33,668 bases of DNA from Candidatus Methylomirabilota bacterium (GCA_035936835.1 DASYVT010000231.1:1-33668), one strand, 5' to 3'. Numbered from the stretch's first letter, positions 1-8,169 are shown. Translations and numbers: made by a program. The notes: a model not told the origin generated them from the sequence alone.

Positions 1-1559
1 CCGGCGAGACCGGCGAAAAAACCCGCGACGACGAAGGCGGTCCACTGGAGCGCGCGGATGTTGATCCCGACGGCCTCCGCTCGCCTGGCGTGGTCCCGGA
101 CGGCCCGGAGCGCCAAGCCAAAGGGCGAGGCTGCGACGATCCTCAGCAGCACGACGCCCGCGCCCGCGAAGACGAGCGCCCAGTAGTAGTAACGCGTCGG
201 GGACTTGAGCCACGGCGGCGGCCAGACGGACAGGACGCCGTTGTCGCCGCCCGTCACTTCGTCCCACTGGTGGGCGACGGCGAAGACGATCTGGGCGAAG
301 GCGAGCGTCAGCATGGCGAAGTAGATGCTCGTGAGCCTCACGCTGAAGTACCCGAAGACGGCGGCGGCGACCGCCGCGACTACGGGCGCGGCGAGAAAGG
401 CGAGCGGCATCGGCCAGCCCGCCCACCTGAGCAGCAGCGCCGCACCGTAGGCGCCGAGGCCGAAGTAGGCGGCGTGCCCGAAGGACACCATGCCGCCCTG
501 GCCCATCAGAAGGTGCAGGCTCGCCGCGAAGAGAGCGAAGACGAAGATCTCGACCGCCATCCACACCCAGAAGGTCGGCAGGAGCAGCGGCAGCGCCAGC
601 AGGACCAGGCCGGCCGCGGCGAGCCAGGCCGGATGCCACGGAGCGCCGCGCTCCCCGGTGACGGCGCCGCCCGCCGCGCGAAGCTGGATCTCCGGCCGGC
701 CGAGGAGCCCCCACGGCCGGACGATGAGCACCACGGCCATCACGACGAACATGAGGACGATGGAGGCCTTGGGCAGAACCAGGACGCCGTAGGCGTTGAG
801 CACGCCGATCAGGAGGGACGCGAGGAGAGCGCCCCACACCGAGCCCATGCCGCCGATCACGACGACCACAAAGGCCTCGACGATGACGGTGGTGTCCATC
901 ACCGTCGTGAGCGCGAGGCGGGGCACCTGGAGCGCGCCCCCAAGCCCCGCGAGGAACGAGCCCAGGACGAAGACTCCCGTGAAAAGTCGCCTCTGGTCCA
1001 CGCCGAGGGCCGCGACCATCTCCCGGTCCTGCGTCGCCGCGCGAATCAGGATGCCCCAGCGCGTCCGGTGGAAGACGAGCCAGAGCCCGAGCGCCACGAG
1101 GGGACCAAAGATGATCACCGCGAGGTCGTAGCTCGGAAAGAGCTGGCCGGCGATGGGCACCGAGCCCGCGAGTCCCGGCGCAACGGGGCCCGTCTTGTTG
1201 TCCGCGCCCCAGAAGAACCGCACGGCGTCGGCGACGACCAGGACCAGCGCGAAGGTCAGGAGGAGCTGGTAGAGCTCGGGCGCGCGGTAGACGCGGCGGA
1301 GCAGGAGCACCTCGACGAGCCCGCCGAGCGCGGCGACCAGGAGCGCCGCGAGGAACGCGGCCGCGTAGAAGGCGGCAGGACCCAGGGGCAGCGCCGCGGA
1401 GAGCGAGTACGTGAAGTAGGCCGCCAGCATGTAGAAGGAGCCGTGGGCGAAGTTGACGATGCGCGTGACACCGAAGATGAGCGACAGCCCAGACGCGATG
1501 AGGAAGAGGAACATCGCGTTGGCGAGCCCGCTCAGCAGCTGGACGAGGAGGAGGGACAT
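1..1559 (-). CDS. Fused LivH-LivM branched-chain amino acid-type ABC permease, 3' end cut by window
   Basis: One uninterrupted minus-strand frame of 519 codons runs from ATG at 1559 off the left edge. Residues 1 to about 285 are a LivH-type permease: the N-terminal part has the typical GLSLIFGVTRIVNFAHG run, and the unit ends with RPWGLLGRPE, which normally lies at the end of LivH proteins. The frame then continues into a LivM-type permease, with MGQGGMVSFGHAAYFGLGAY around residue 357. I checked codon phase at 1559, 800, 560, 491 and 44 and found no stop or shift, so this looks like a true fusion. Separate LivH and LivM proteins are the usual arrangement; fused forms are known. It would form both halves of the inner-membrane channel of a HAAT-family importer. 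It lies 48 bases downstream of the livK-like gene and after a strong hairpin. LivG and LivF ATPases would be expected beyond the window. Confidence 0.9.
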   Translation of the reverse strand, partial: MSLLLVQLLSGLANAMFLFLIASGLSLIFGVTRIVNFAHGSFYMLAAYFTYSLSAALPLGPAAFYAAAFLAALLVAALGGLVEVLLLRRVYRAPELYQLLLTFALVLVVADAVRFFWGADNKTGPVAPGLAGSVPIAGQLFPSYDLAVIIFGPLVALGLWLVFHRTRWGILIRAATQDREMVAALGVDQRRLFTGVFVLGSFLAGLGGALQVPRLALTTVMDTTVIVEAFVVVVIGGMGSVWGALLASLLIGVLNAYGVLVLPKASIVLMFVVMAVVLIVRPWGLLGRPEIQLRAAGGAVTGERGAPWHPAWLAAAGLVLLALPLLLPTFWVWMAVEIFVFALFAASLHLLMGQGGMVSFGHAAYFGLGAYGAALLLRWAGWPMPLAFLAAPVVAAVAAAVFGYFSVRLTSIYFAMLTLAFAQIVFAVAHQWDEVTGGDNGVLSVWPPPWLKSPTRYYYWALVFAGAGVVLLRIVAASPFGLALRAVRDHARRAEAVGINIRALQWTAFVVAGFFAGLA

Positions 1560-1567
1560 GCGAGACG

Positions 1568-1599
1568 GGTGCCTCCGCCTCACCCGAGGCGGAGGCACC
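1568..1599 (-). terminator. Perfect 14-bp stem-loop between livK-like gene and permease fusion
   Basis: Bases 1568-1581 pair perfectly with 1586-1599 around a four-base loop (1582-1585). The hairpin fills most of the 48-base gap between the binding-protein stop and the permease start. No T-tract follows it on the minus strand. Such hairpins after binding-protein genes commonly stabilise the upstream message or reduce read-through, giving more binding protein than permease; that role here is inferred. Confidence 0.75.
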
Positions 1600-1607
1600 T
1601 GCCGAGT

Positions 1608-2822
1608 CTAGTTGCCCGGGCGGAGCTTCTTCACTTCGTCGTCGGAGGGCAGCACCTTCTCGCCGGGGATGTACTCGTAGTTGACCATGATCCCGACGCC
1701 CCGCACGGGATCGATCTTGGTCGTGCCCACCCACGCGCCCATCGTGGATTGGCCGTCCACCGCGCGGAAGGTGATGGGCCCGATCGGCGTCTCGACCTTG
1801 AGCCCCTTGAAGGCGGCGACGAGCTTGGCCGTGTCGGTGCTCCCGGCCTTCCTGATGGCCTCGGCGATGGACTGGTAGGTGACGTAGCCGATCAGCGAGC
1901 CGAGCACCGGCGGTTTGTCACCGCGCTTCGTATAGCGGGCGACCCACTCCTGGTGGCCTCCGCTCTTGATGTCGTACCACGGATAGCCCGTCACGAGCAT
2001 GCCCTCCGGCGCCTCGAGCTTGAGCGGGTCGATATACTCGGGCTCGCCGAGCAGGATGCCTACCACGAACATCTTTTGGAAGAGCCCTCGCTTCTGCGCC
2101 TCGCGAACGAACGCGAGCCAGTCGCTTCCGAACAGCGACACGTAGAGCGCGTCCGGATTTTGGCTCATGATCGCCGTGACGAGCGGGCCGGGCTCGATCT
2201 TGCCGAGCGTCGGCCAGTGCTCACCGACCACCTGCATCTCTGGCTTCTGCTCCTTTATGCGGTCGCGGAAGGTCTCCCACGCGCGCTTGCCGTACTCGTA
2301 GTTGGGGCCGATCGTCGCCCACTTGACGTACTTCATCTTGCCGGCCTTGTCGGCGAGCATCCGCCCCTGCTCGTAGGTGTTCGGGCGCAGCCGGACAGCG
2401 TAGTCGTGCCCCTTCGACCACGTGATCGCCTCGGTCAAGGCCTCTGCCACGACGAACATAGTCTTGTTCTGCTTGGCCCAGTCCGAGACGGCCAGGCCGA
2501 CGTTCGAGAGGAAACCGCCCGCGATCAGCGCGACCTTCTCGGATTCGACCAGCTCCTGGGCGTGCTTCACGGCCTCGGCCGGCTGCCCCTTGTCGTCGCG
2601 GAAGACCACCTCGAGCTTGCGCCCGAGCACGCCGCCCTTGGCGTTGACCTCCTCGACGGCCATCTCCACGCCGGCGCGGTACGGCCCGGTGAATGGCGCA
2701 CCGATGCCGCTGTATGAGTTGATGTCACCGAGCTTGATGGGAGTCTGCGCTGCCGCCGGCCCGGCCGAGAGCAGAGGAGCCAGGCAGGCCGCCAGGATGA
2801 ACAGGAGTCGTCGTGATCGCAT
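1608..2822 (-). CDS. LivK-type ABC transporter substrate-binding protein (Peripla_BP_6 family)
   Basis: 404 residues, the usual length of the family. Residues 1-26 form a Sec signal peptide (RSRR, hydrophobic core, cleavage after AAAQ). The mature start, PIKLGDINSYSGIGAPFTGPYRAG, followed by VEEVNAKGGVLGRKLEVVFRDD, is the standard opening of type-I periplasmic binding proteins for branched-chain amino acids, amides, urea or aromatic acids. It should capture its ligand in the periplasm and hand it to the LivHM fusion encoded next. The ATG at 2822 has AGGAGG at 2829-2834, six bases upstream. The cyclase gene ends 33 bases before it, so the three genes probably share one transcript from the promoter at 3591-3620. 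The ligand cannot be read from sequence; the cyclase neighbour hints at an amide or aromatic compound, which is speculative. Confidence 0.9.
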   Translation of the reverse strand: MRSRRLLFILAACLAPLLSAGPAAAQTPIKLGDINSYSGIGAPFTGPYRAGVEMAVEEVNAKGGVLGRKLEVVFRDDKGQPAEAVKHAQELVESEKVALIAGGFLSNVGLAVSDWAKQNKTMFVVAEALTEAITWSKGHDYAVRLRPNTYEQGRMLADKAGKMKYVKWATIGPNYEYGKRAWETFRDRIKEQKPEMQVVGEHWPTLGKIEPGPLVTAIMSQNPDALYVSLFGSDWLAFVREAQKRGLFQKMFVVGILLGEPEYIDPLKLEAPEGMLVTGYPWYDIKSGGHQEWVARYTKRGDKPPVLGSLIGYVTYQSIAEAIRKAGSTDTAKLVAAFKGLKVETPIGPITFRAVDGQSTMGAWVGTTKIDPVRGVGIMVNYEYIPGEKVLPSDDEVKKLRPGN

Positions 2823-2855
2823 CGGGATCCTCCTCAGGGGGTTCGCGTTACCCTT

Positions 2856-3557
2856 CTACTCGTCCAGGAGCGCGATCACGCGGGCCGGCGCAGACTCCGT
2901 CCGCCACTTGGCCGGCAGGGCGATCACCTTCACCTTGGACGGGATCTGGTCCAGGTTGACGAGGTTCTCGATCTGGAACGTGATCTTCGGCAAGATCGTC
3001 CGGTGCACCCGCATCCCGCTCGTCAGGATCTCGCCGGCCGTCGCGTAGTCGGCGCCCTTCTCCTCCTGCGCGAAGTCATAGCCCAGCACAGACGGGCGGC
3101 GCGCCACGAGCCACTCGGCCGCGGCATTGGTGAGACAGGGCGAGTCATCCCACCACTTAGGATCCATGGTGTTGTGGCCCTTGGGCCAGTCCGTTCGCAG
3201 GAAGAGCATGCCTCCCGGCTGGATCGTGATGCCCTGGGCCTTGAGGGCGGCCTCGGCTCTGTCCATGTCTTCGGGCGTGATCCTTGCGTTCGGAGTGCCC
3301 TTGAACGTGAGGTCGAGCACGACGGCCTCACCCATCATCGACTCGAGCGGCAGCTTCTCGATATTGGGCATGTCGCGGAAGAAGTGGTGCGGTGAATCGA
3401 TATGCGTACCCGCGTGCACGGTCATCTCGACCATGTTCGAGACGAAGCCCTTTTCCTCCCACTTCACGATGGGCTTGAGCTTGAAGTAGTACTCGTCCTT
3501 CGCGAAGGGCGCGGAGTCGCACTCCTCCACGGTCATGCTCAGGTCCACGATGCGCAT
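2856..3557 (-). CDS. Cyclase family protein (kynurenine formamidase-like metal hydrolase)
   Basis: 233 residues from ATG at 3557. The HxGTHxDxPxH metal-binding signature of the cyclase family (PF04199) is intact at residues 48-58 (HAGTHIDSPHH). This family includes bacterial kynurenine formamidase, isatin hydrolase and polyketide cyclases, all Mn/Zn-dependent amide or lactam hydrolases acting in the cytoplasm. The reading frame stays open further upstream, but the start chosen gives the expected N-terminus (MRIVDLSM) and has AGGAGG at 3568-3573 with a ten-base spacer. It is the first gene of the cyclase-livK-livHM unit, so the imported compound may be its substrate; this is inferred from position only. 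No signal peptide is visible. Confidence 0.88.
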   Translation of the reverse strand: MRIVDLSMTVEECDSAPFAKDEYYFKLKPIVKWEEKGFVSNMVEMTVHAGTHIDSPHHFFRDMPNIEKLPLESMMGEAVVLDLTFKGTPNARITPEDMDRAEAALKAQGITIQPGGMLFLRTDWPKGHNTMDPKWWDDSPCLTNAAAEWLVARRPSVLGYDFAQEEKGADYATAGEILTSGMRVHRTILPKITFQIENLVNLDQIPSKVKVIALPAKWRTESAPARVIALLDE

Positions 3558-3590
3558 GGCGTCAGATCCTCCTAGTGTCGGCAGTGCCTG

Positions 3591-3620
3591 ACAGTAGACG
3601 CGACCGCCGCGCTGTGTCAA
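3591..3620 (-). promoter_or_regulatory. Predicted sigma70-type promoter of the cyclase-livK-livHM unit
   Basis: On the minus strand TTGACA (3620-3615) is followed after 18 bases by TACTGT (3596-3591). It lies 34 bases upstream of the cyclase start. The -35 is perfect and the -10 is weak, the same pattern as five other promoters proposed in this window. Confidence 0.5.
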
Positions 3621-3671
3621 CGAGTTCCCGCCCGCGTGTCCGCGCGGCGGGGTAGTCTCGCCAGAAGCCGC

Positions 3672-3725
3672 TTGACAGGAGGCGGCGCCCTGTCCCACAG
3701 TGGGCGCCACTTCCGACCGGAAGTG
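3672..3725 (+). promoter_or_regulatory. dppA leader: possible promoter overlaid by nested inverted repeats
   Basis: TTGACA at 3672-3677 is followed 18 bases later by CACAGT (3696-3701), a poor -10. Three inverted repeats are packed here: GGCGCCC/GGGCGCC (3684-3690 with 3702-3708), CCCAC/GTGGG around one base (3694-3704), and CACTTCC/GGAAGTG (3708-3714 with 3719-3725). They cover the spacer, the presumed -10 and the start of the transcript, which fits a repressor operator or a structured leader. The function is inferred. Confidence 0.4.
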
Positions 3726-3758
3726 CCCGTCACTCAGCATATTAAAGGAGGGGTGGCC

Positions 3759-5417
3759 ATGGACGCCTACACGCCTTCGAAGCCGTCTCTGAGCCGACGT
3801 GACCTGCTGAAGTGGGGCGGCGCCGGCTTGGCCGCTGCCGCCGCAGCGCCCGTCGTTTGGTCTCCGGCGCACGCACAGTCGCCAAAGCGCGGCGGGACGC
3901 TATCGCTCCGCCTCTGGGACCCGCCGCACTTCGACCCGCACCTGACCATCTCCTACAAGACCCACATCGTCTACACCTTCAGCCACAGCCGGCTGCTCAA
4001 GCCCAAAGCGGGTCCCGGCGTCGTGCCAGGCACCTTCCCGCTCGAAGGCGATCTGGCCGAGTCCTGGACCCAGCCGAATGAGACCACCTACGTCTTCAAG
4101 CTGCGCAAAGGTGTCCGCTGGCACAACAAGCCGCCGGTCAACGGGCGCGAGCTGACGGCGGAGGACATCGTCTACAGCGTGGAGCGCTTCCGGACGGTCA
4201 AGGGCAATGCCAACGCCTATATGCTGGCGTCCCTGGACAAGGTGGAAGCGCCCGACAAGTACACGGTCAAGTTCACGCTGAAGGAGCCCTATGTCTGGTT
4301 CCTCGACATGGTGGCCAACCCGATGGCGGTCGCTATCGTCCCGAAAGAATGCGTGGAGAAGTTCGGGGACCTCAAGAAGCCGAAAAGCGTCGTGGGCACC
4401 GGGCCCTGGATGCTCGACAGCTACCGGCCGAACGTCGGGTACACGCTGGTGCGAAACCCCAACTACTTCGTCCCCGGCCTGCCGTACATCGACCGGGTCG
4501 AGGCGACGGTGGACGAGGACAATGCTTCCCGCATGGCGGCGTTCATCGTGGGCAAGTACGACCTCGGCTGGGAGTTCCCGGGGCAGATCAATCGGACCGA
4601 CTGGGTCCAGATCAAGGACACGCTCAAGCAGAAGCGCCCGCGGCTCCAAACCGCCGAGTTCACCGGCAACGTGATGTCGCACATCTCGATGCGTACCGAC
4701 CAGAAACCGTTCAGCGACCCCCGCGTCCGCCAGGCGATGTCTCTCGCCATCGACCGCCAGGGGATTCTCGACGCCACCGCCGAGGGCGTGGGCGTGTTCA
4801 ATTCACCGGTGCCGGCGGCGCTCACGGAATGGTCGCTGCCGGTTGCCCAGCTCGGGGAGGGCGCCAAGTACTACAAGTACGATCCCAAGGAGGCCAAGCG
4901 GCTGCTGGGTGAAGCCGGTTACCCCAACGGCTTCCCGGCCTCGATCTGCTTCACGACGTACGGCTCCACCGTGCTGGTGGACTCGGCGCAGCTCATCCTG
5001 AAGTACCTCAAGGACGTGGGGATCGACTCCAAGCTCGATCAGAAAGAGTACGGCGCCTACATCTCGTCCTGCTTCTACGGGAAGTTCGACTCCCTGACCT
5101 ACGGGCCCCAGACGCCCTTCCTCGAGCCTGACAACTTCCTCTTCGGTCAGTACTACCCGGGGGAGACGAAGAACCAGAGTCATATCAACGACCCCGTGGT
5201 GGCCGATATGCTGATCCGCCAGCGGCGCACCGTGGATGTCGCCAAGCGCCGCGAGGTCATCCACGACATCCAACGCTATCTGGCCAAGCAGCAGTACTAC
5301 GTGCAGATCGCGTCGGGCGTCTACGTCGCGGTCTGGGACGGCGCACTCAAGAACTACGGCCCGAACCTCGGCTACGACTACGGTGGGCGCCTCATGGCGG
5401 CATGGCTCGACCGCTGA
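3759..5417 (+). CDS. Peptide/oligosaccharide ABC transporter substrate-binding protein (SBP_bac_5), Tat-exported
   Basis: 552 residues from ATG at 3759, with AAAGGAGG at 3744-3751 seven bases upstream. The N-terminus carries a twin-arginine signal (SRRDLLKW, arginines 13-14, then an Ala-rich core and AHAQ at 37-40). The mature protein begins with the family hallmark KRGGTLSLRLWDPPHFDPH and shows FKLRKGVRWHNKPPVNGRE, the usual SBP_bac_5 (DppA/OppA) block. It binds peptides, nickel chelates or small glycans in the periplasm for the DppB/DppC channel encoded next. It is divergent from the cyclase gene across a 201-base control region. The exact ligand cannot be assigned. An upstream in-frame extension exists but lacks a ribosome site and would displace the Tat signal. 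Confidence 0.9.
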   Translation: MDAYTPSKPSLSRRDLLKWGGAGLAAAAAAPVVWSPAHAQSPKRGGTLSLRLWDPPHFDPHLTISYKTHIVYTFSHSRLLKPKAGPGVVPGTFPLEGDLAESWTQPNETTYVFKLRKGVRWHNKPPVNGRELTAEDIVYSVERFRTVKGNANAYMLASLDKVEAPDKYTVKFTLKEPYVWFLDMVANPMAVAIVPKECVEKFGDLKKPKSVVGTGPWMLDSYRPNVGYTLVRNPNYFVPGLPYIDRVEATVDEDNASRMAAFIVGKYDLGWEFPGQINRTDWVQIKDTLKQKRPRLQTAEFTGNVMSHISMRTDQKPFSDPRVRQAMSLAIDRQGILDATAEGVGVFNSPVPAALTEWSLPVAQLGEGAKYYKYDPKEAKRLLGEAGYPNGFPASICFTTYGSTVLVDSAQLILKYLKDVGIDSKLDQKEYGAYISSCFYGKFDSLTYGPQTPFLEPDNFLFGQYYPGETKNQSHINDPVVADMLIRQRRTVDVAKRREVIHDIQRYLAKQQYYVQIASGVYVAVWDGALKNYGPNLGYDYGGRLMAAWLDR

Positions 5418-5421
5418 TCTC

Positions 5422-6369
5422 GTGCTGAGGCGCTACCTCTTCAAGCGTCTCCTCGTCGCGATCCCGTCGCTGGTGATCGCCTCGCTCATCGTCTTCACCC
5501 TGCCGCGTCTCCTCCCGGGCGACGCGGTCCAGCTCATGATGGAGGAGAAGGCCTACGGCAAGGACGTGGACGACCTCCGGCACAAGCTGGGGCTCGACCG
5601 CCCGATCTACATCCAGTACTTCACGTGGGTCGGCGACGTCGTCCGCGGCAATCTGGGCGAGTCACTCTGGACCAAGCGGACCGTGGCAGAGGAGCTGGCC
5701 ATGCGGCTCCCCATCACGCTGCTCCTCGGCGGCCTGGCCATCTTCTTCGCCATCATCATCGCCATCCCCATCGGCGTGCTGTCCGCGGTGCGGGCGGACA
5801 CCATGCGGGACTACGTCGCGCGGAGCGCGGCCATCATTGGCTTATCGGTCCCGAGCTTCTGGATCGCCACGCTCGTCATTGTCCTGCCGGCCATCTGGTG
5901 GGGGTGGACGCCGCATCTCGGCTTCACCGAGTTCAGCAAATCGCCCACGGCCCACGTGCTCCAGTTCCTCTTGCCGGCGTTCATCCTGGGGGTGGCCTCG
6001 GCGGCGGGGATCATGCGGCTCACGCGGGCCATGCTGCTCGAGGTGCTGCGCCAGGACTACGTCCGCACGGCGTGGGCCAAGGGGCTGCGCGAGGGCGTGG
6101 TCGTGCTCAAGCACAGCCTCAAGAACGCCCTGATCCCGGTCGTGACGATCCTCGGCATCCAGCTCGCGCAGATCTTCAGCGGCACCGTCATCATCGAGTC
6201 CATCTTCCAGCTGCCGGGCATGGGGCGCTTCCTCTTCGACGCCATCAACCAGCGGGACTACCCGGTCATCCAGGGCATCAACCTGCTCGTCGTGTCCATC
6301 ATCGTGCTGATGAACCTCGCCGTGGATCTTCTCTACGCGGTGCTGGACCCGAGGATCCGCTACTCGTAA
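5422..6369 (+). CDS. DppB-type ABC transporter permease
   Basis: 315 residues from GTG at 5422, four bases after the dppA stop and without a clear ribosome site, so translational coupling is likely. The N-terminus RRYLFKRLLVAIPSLVIASL and the following LPGD are typical of DppB/GsiC permeases. The cytoplasmic coupling loop (DYVRTAWAKGL, residues 212-222) that contacts the ATPase is intact, as is the C-terminal DPRIRYS. It forms one half of the inner-membrane channel. The stop and the next start share a base (TAATG). No DppD or DppF ATPase follows. Confidence 0.92.
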   Translation: MLRRYLFKRLLVAIPSLVIASLIVFTLPRLLPGDAVQLMMEEKAYGKDVDDLRHKLGLDRPIYIQYFTWVGDVVRGNLGESLWTKRTVAEELAMRLPITLLLGGLAIFFAIIIAIPIGVLSAVRADTMRDYVARSAAIIGLSVPSFWIATLVIVLPAIWWGWTPHLGFTEFSKSPTAHVLQFLLPAFILGVASAAGIMRLTRAMLLEVLRQDYVRTAWAKGLREGVVVLKHSLKNALIPVVTILGIQLAQIFSGTVIIESIFQLPGMGRFLFDAINQRDYPVIQGINLLVVSIIVLMNLAVDLLYAVLDPRIRYS

Positions 6370-7292
6370 TGGCCAGGTACATCGACGCCGTCGCAACGGT
6401 CGAGCCCGCGCGCGAAATCTGGGCGCTCCCCCGGCGGGCCCGGGCGCTGCTGCTCTTCTGCCGGCGCAAGCCCCTGGGCGCCCTTGGCGGCTTCCTCGTG
6501 CTGGTCATGCTCGTCATGGCCGTGGGCGCGCCGCTCATCGCCCACTACGCGTACGACGAGAGCATCCCGGGGTCGAGGATGAAAGCGCCCGGCGCCCAGT
6601 TCTGGATGGGCACGGACAATCTCTCCCGCGACATGTGGAGCAGGGTCGTCTACGGCGCACGCGTCTCGGTCACCGTGGGCTTCATCACGATCGCGCTTGC
6701 TACCCTGGTCGCAACGGCCGTGGGAGTCTCGAGCGCCTACATCGGCGGCATCTACGACATAGCCGTGCAGCGCGTGGTGGACGCCTGGATGTCCTTCCCC
6801 TATCTCGTGATCATCCTCTCGCTGATGGCCGTGCTCGGGCCCGGACTCATGAACCTGATCCTGTCCCTGTCCGTCCTGGTCGCGGCAACCAGCGCGCGCG
6901 TGATACGCGGCGCGGCGCTCAGCGTCATGGAGAACCCGTACATCGAGTCCGCGCGGGCCATGGGCACCGGGCATCTCCGCATCGTGCTTCGCCACGTGGT
7001 GCCCAACGTCATGGCCACGGTCATCATCGTCGCGACCATCGGGCTCGGCGGCGTCATCCTGGCCGAGTCTTCCCTCTCCTTCCTCGGCCTTGGTGTCCCG
7101 CCGCCGCAGCCTTCCTGGGGCGCCATGCTGGCCGGCTCGGGCCGCTCCTACATGCAGCGCGCGCCCTGGATGGCCATCTTCCCCGGCCTGGCGATCTCGC
7201 TGGCGGTCTTCGGCTTCAACATGCTCGGCGACGCGCTCCGCGACGTCCTCGACCCAAGATTACGCGGCACTGGCACCGGCCCGGCTCGGTAG
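6369..7292 (+). CDS. DppC-type ABC transporter permease
   Basis: 307 residues. ATG at 6369 overlaps the dppB TAA by one base. A cytoplasmic N-terminal tail precedes the first membrane segment (about 38-58). GTDNLSRDMWSR at 81-92 matches the conserved GTDxxGRDxxSR block of DppC/GsiD proteins, and PYIESARAMGTG at 190-201 is the ATPase-coupling loop. The end, DVLDPRLRG, is typical of the family. It would pair with DppB. The operon seems to end here: a palindromic repeat begins within ten bases of the stop and the next gene, kdsB, is unrelated. ATPases for this importer must be encoded elsewhere. Confidence 0.92.
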   Translation: MARYIDAVATVEPAREIWALPRRARALLLFCRRKPLGALGGFLVLVMLVMAVGAPLIAHYAYDESIPGSRMKAPGAQFWMGTDNLSRDMWSRVVYGARVSVTVGFITIALATLVATAVGVSSAYIGGIYDIAVQRVVDAWMSFPYLVIILSLMAVLGPGLMNLILSLSVLVAATSARVIRGAALSVMENPYIESARAMGTGHLRIVLRHVVPNVMATVIIVATIGLGGVILAESSLSFLGLGVPPPQPSWGAMLAGSGRSYMQRAPWMAIFPGLAISLAVFGFNMLGDALRDVLDPRLRGTGTGPAR

Positions 7293-7301
7293 TAGGCGGT
7301 C

Positions 7302-7408
7302 GAGAAGGGTCCAGATGCGAGGCGGCGCCCGAAGGTCGCGGGCGAGGCGTACCCCTGGTACGTTGAGCCCGCGACCGAGGGCGCCAACGAAGCAGATGGG
7401 CCCTTATC
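7302..7408. repeat. Long nested palindromic repeat, copy 1 (full form)
   Basis: A nested imperfect palindrome fills the gap between dppC and kdsB. Outer arms 7305-7318 and 7392-7405 pair with one wobble and a tandem G/A mismatch. Next, GGCGCCC (7324-7330) pairs with GGGCGCC (7379-7385), a ten-base arm (7334-7343) pairs perfectly with 7367-7376, and GTACC (7349-7353) pairs with GGTAC (7357-7361) at the tip. A second copy lacking the inner 58 bases lies in the opposite orientation at 23185-23254. Strand is not defined. It could be a REP/MITE-like mobile palindrome, a transcription end, or both. Confidence 0.8.
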
Positions 7409-7431
7409 GGCTGCCGTCTTTCTGGTAGCCT

Positions 7432-8169
7432 ATGGCGGTGAATATCCTCGGTGTTATTCCGGCGCGGCTGCATTCGACCCGCCTGCCGCGCAAGGTCCTC
7501 CGCGAGATCGCGGGCGTGCCCATGGTGGTCTACGTCTTCAGGCGCGCCCAGGGCTGCCGGCTCCTCTCCGACCTCCTCGTCGCAACCGACAGCGAAGAGG
7601 TCGTCGAGGCCTGCCACGCTCATCACGTGCCCGCCGTGATGACCTCGGCCTCGCACCACTCCGGAACGGACCGGCTCTGGGAGGTCTCGCGCGCGCGAGT
7701 GGCCGACGTTTACGTCAACGTCCAGGGCGACGAGCCGCTGGTCACCACGGGGCACATCGAGACGCTGGTCCGGCCCTTTCTCAACGAGCCCGAGGTCCAG
7801 GTCACCACGCTCAAGATCCGCGCGACCCCCGACGAAGTCGCCAGCCGCACGGCCAACAAGGTGGTGACGGACCGCCACGGTAATGCGCTGTACTTCTCGC
7901 GGCTGCCGATCCCCTTCGATCGCGACAATGTCGGCGGCATCATGTACTGGAAGCACATCGGCATGTACGCCTATCGGCGCTCGGTCCTGGAGATGTACCA
8001 TTCGCTGCCGCCATCAGCCCTGGAGAGGGCGGAACAGCTCGAGCAGCTCCGCCTCCTGGAGCACGGCATCCCGATCCGCGTTCTCGAGACCCGCGAGGCG
8101 ACCATCGGCGTGGACACCGAGGAGGATCTCAAAGCGGTCGCCGCGCTCGTCGCATCCCGCCCGTTGTGA
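7432..8169 (+). CDS. kdsB: 3-deoxy-manno-octulosonate cytidylyltransferase (CMP-KDO synthetase)
   Basis: 245 residues, the normal KdsB length. It activates KDO with CTP to give CMP-KDO and pyrophosphate in the cytoplasm, for attachment to lipid A. The nucleotide-binding start VIPARLHSTRLPRK (residues 8-21), SGTDR (77-81), the Mg-binding QGDEP (98-102) and KHIGMYAYRR are all present. ATG at 7432 has no obvious Shine-Dalgarno. No other LPS gene is near: upstream is the palindromic repeat and downstream are MFS transporters. Its stop codon lies within a short tandem repeat. It is the clearest sign in the window that the cell makes LPS. Confidence 0.95.
   Translation: MAVNILGVIPARLHSTRLPRKVLREIAGVPMVVYVFRRAQGCRLLSDLLVATDSEEVVEACHAHHVPAVMTSASHHSGTDRLWEVSRARVADVYVNVQGDEPLVTTGHIETLVRPFLNEPEVQVTTLKIRATPDEVASRTANKVVTDRHGNALYFSRLPIPFDRDNVGGIMYWKHIGMYAYRRSVLEMYHSLPPSALERAEQLEQLRLLEHGIPIRVLETREATIGVDTEEDLKAVAALVASRPL

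Noticed and set aside
680-720. Possible stop or frameshift between LivH and LivM halves
   Set aside because: Codon phase is the same on both sides and no stop is found on reading through, so I treat it as one gene.
90-2717. Plus-strand open frame of 875 codons
   Set aside because: It is antisense to the LivHM fusion and LivK genes, is rich in Arg, Asp, Glu and Gly with no recognisable domain, and arises from GC-rich third positions.
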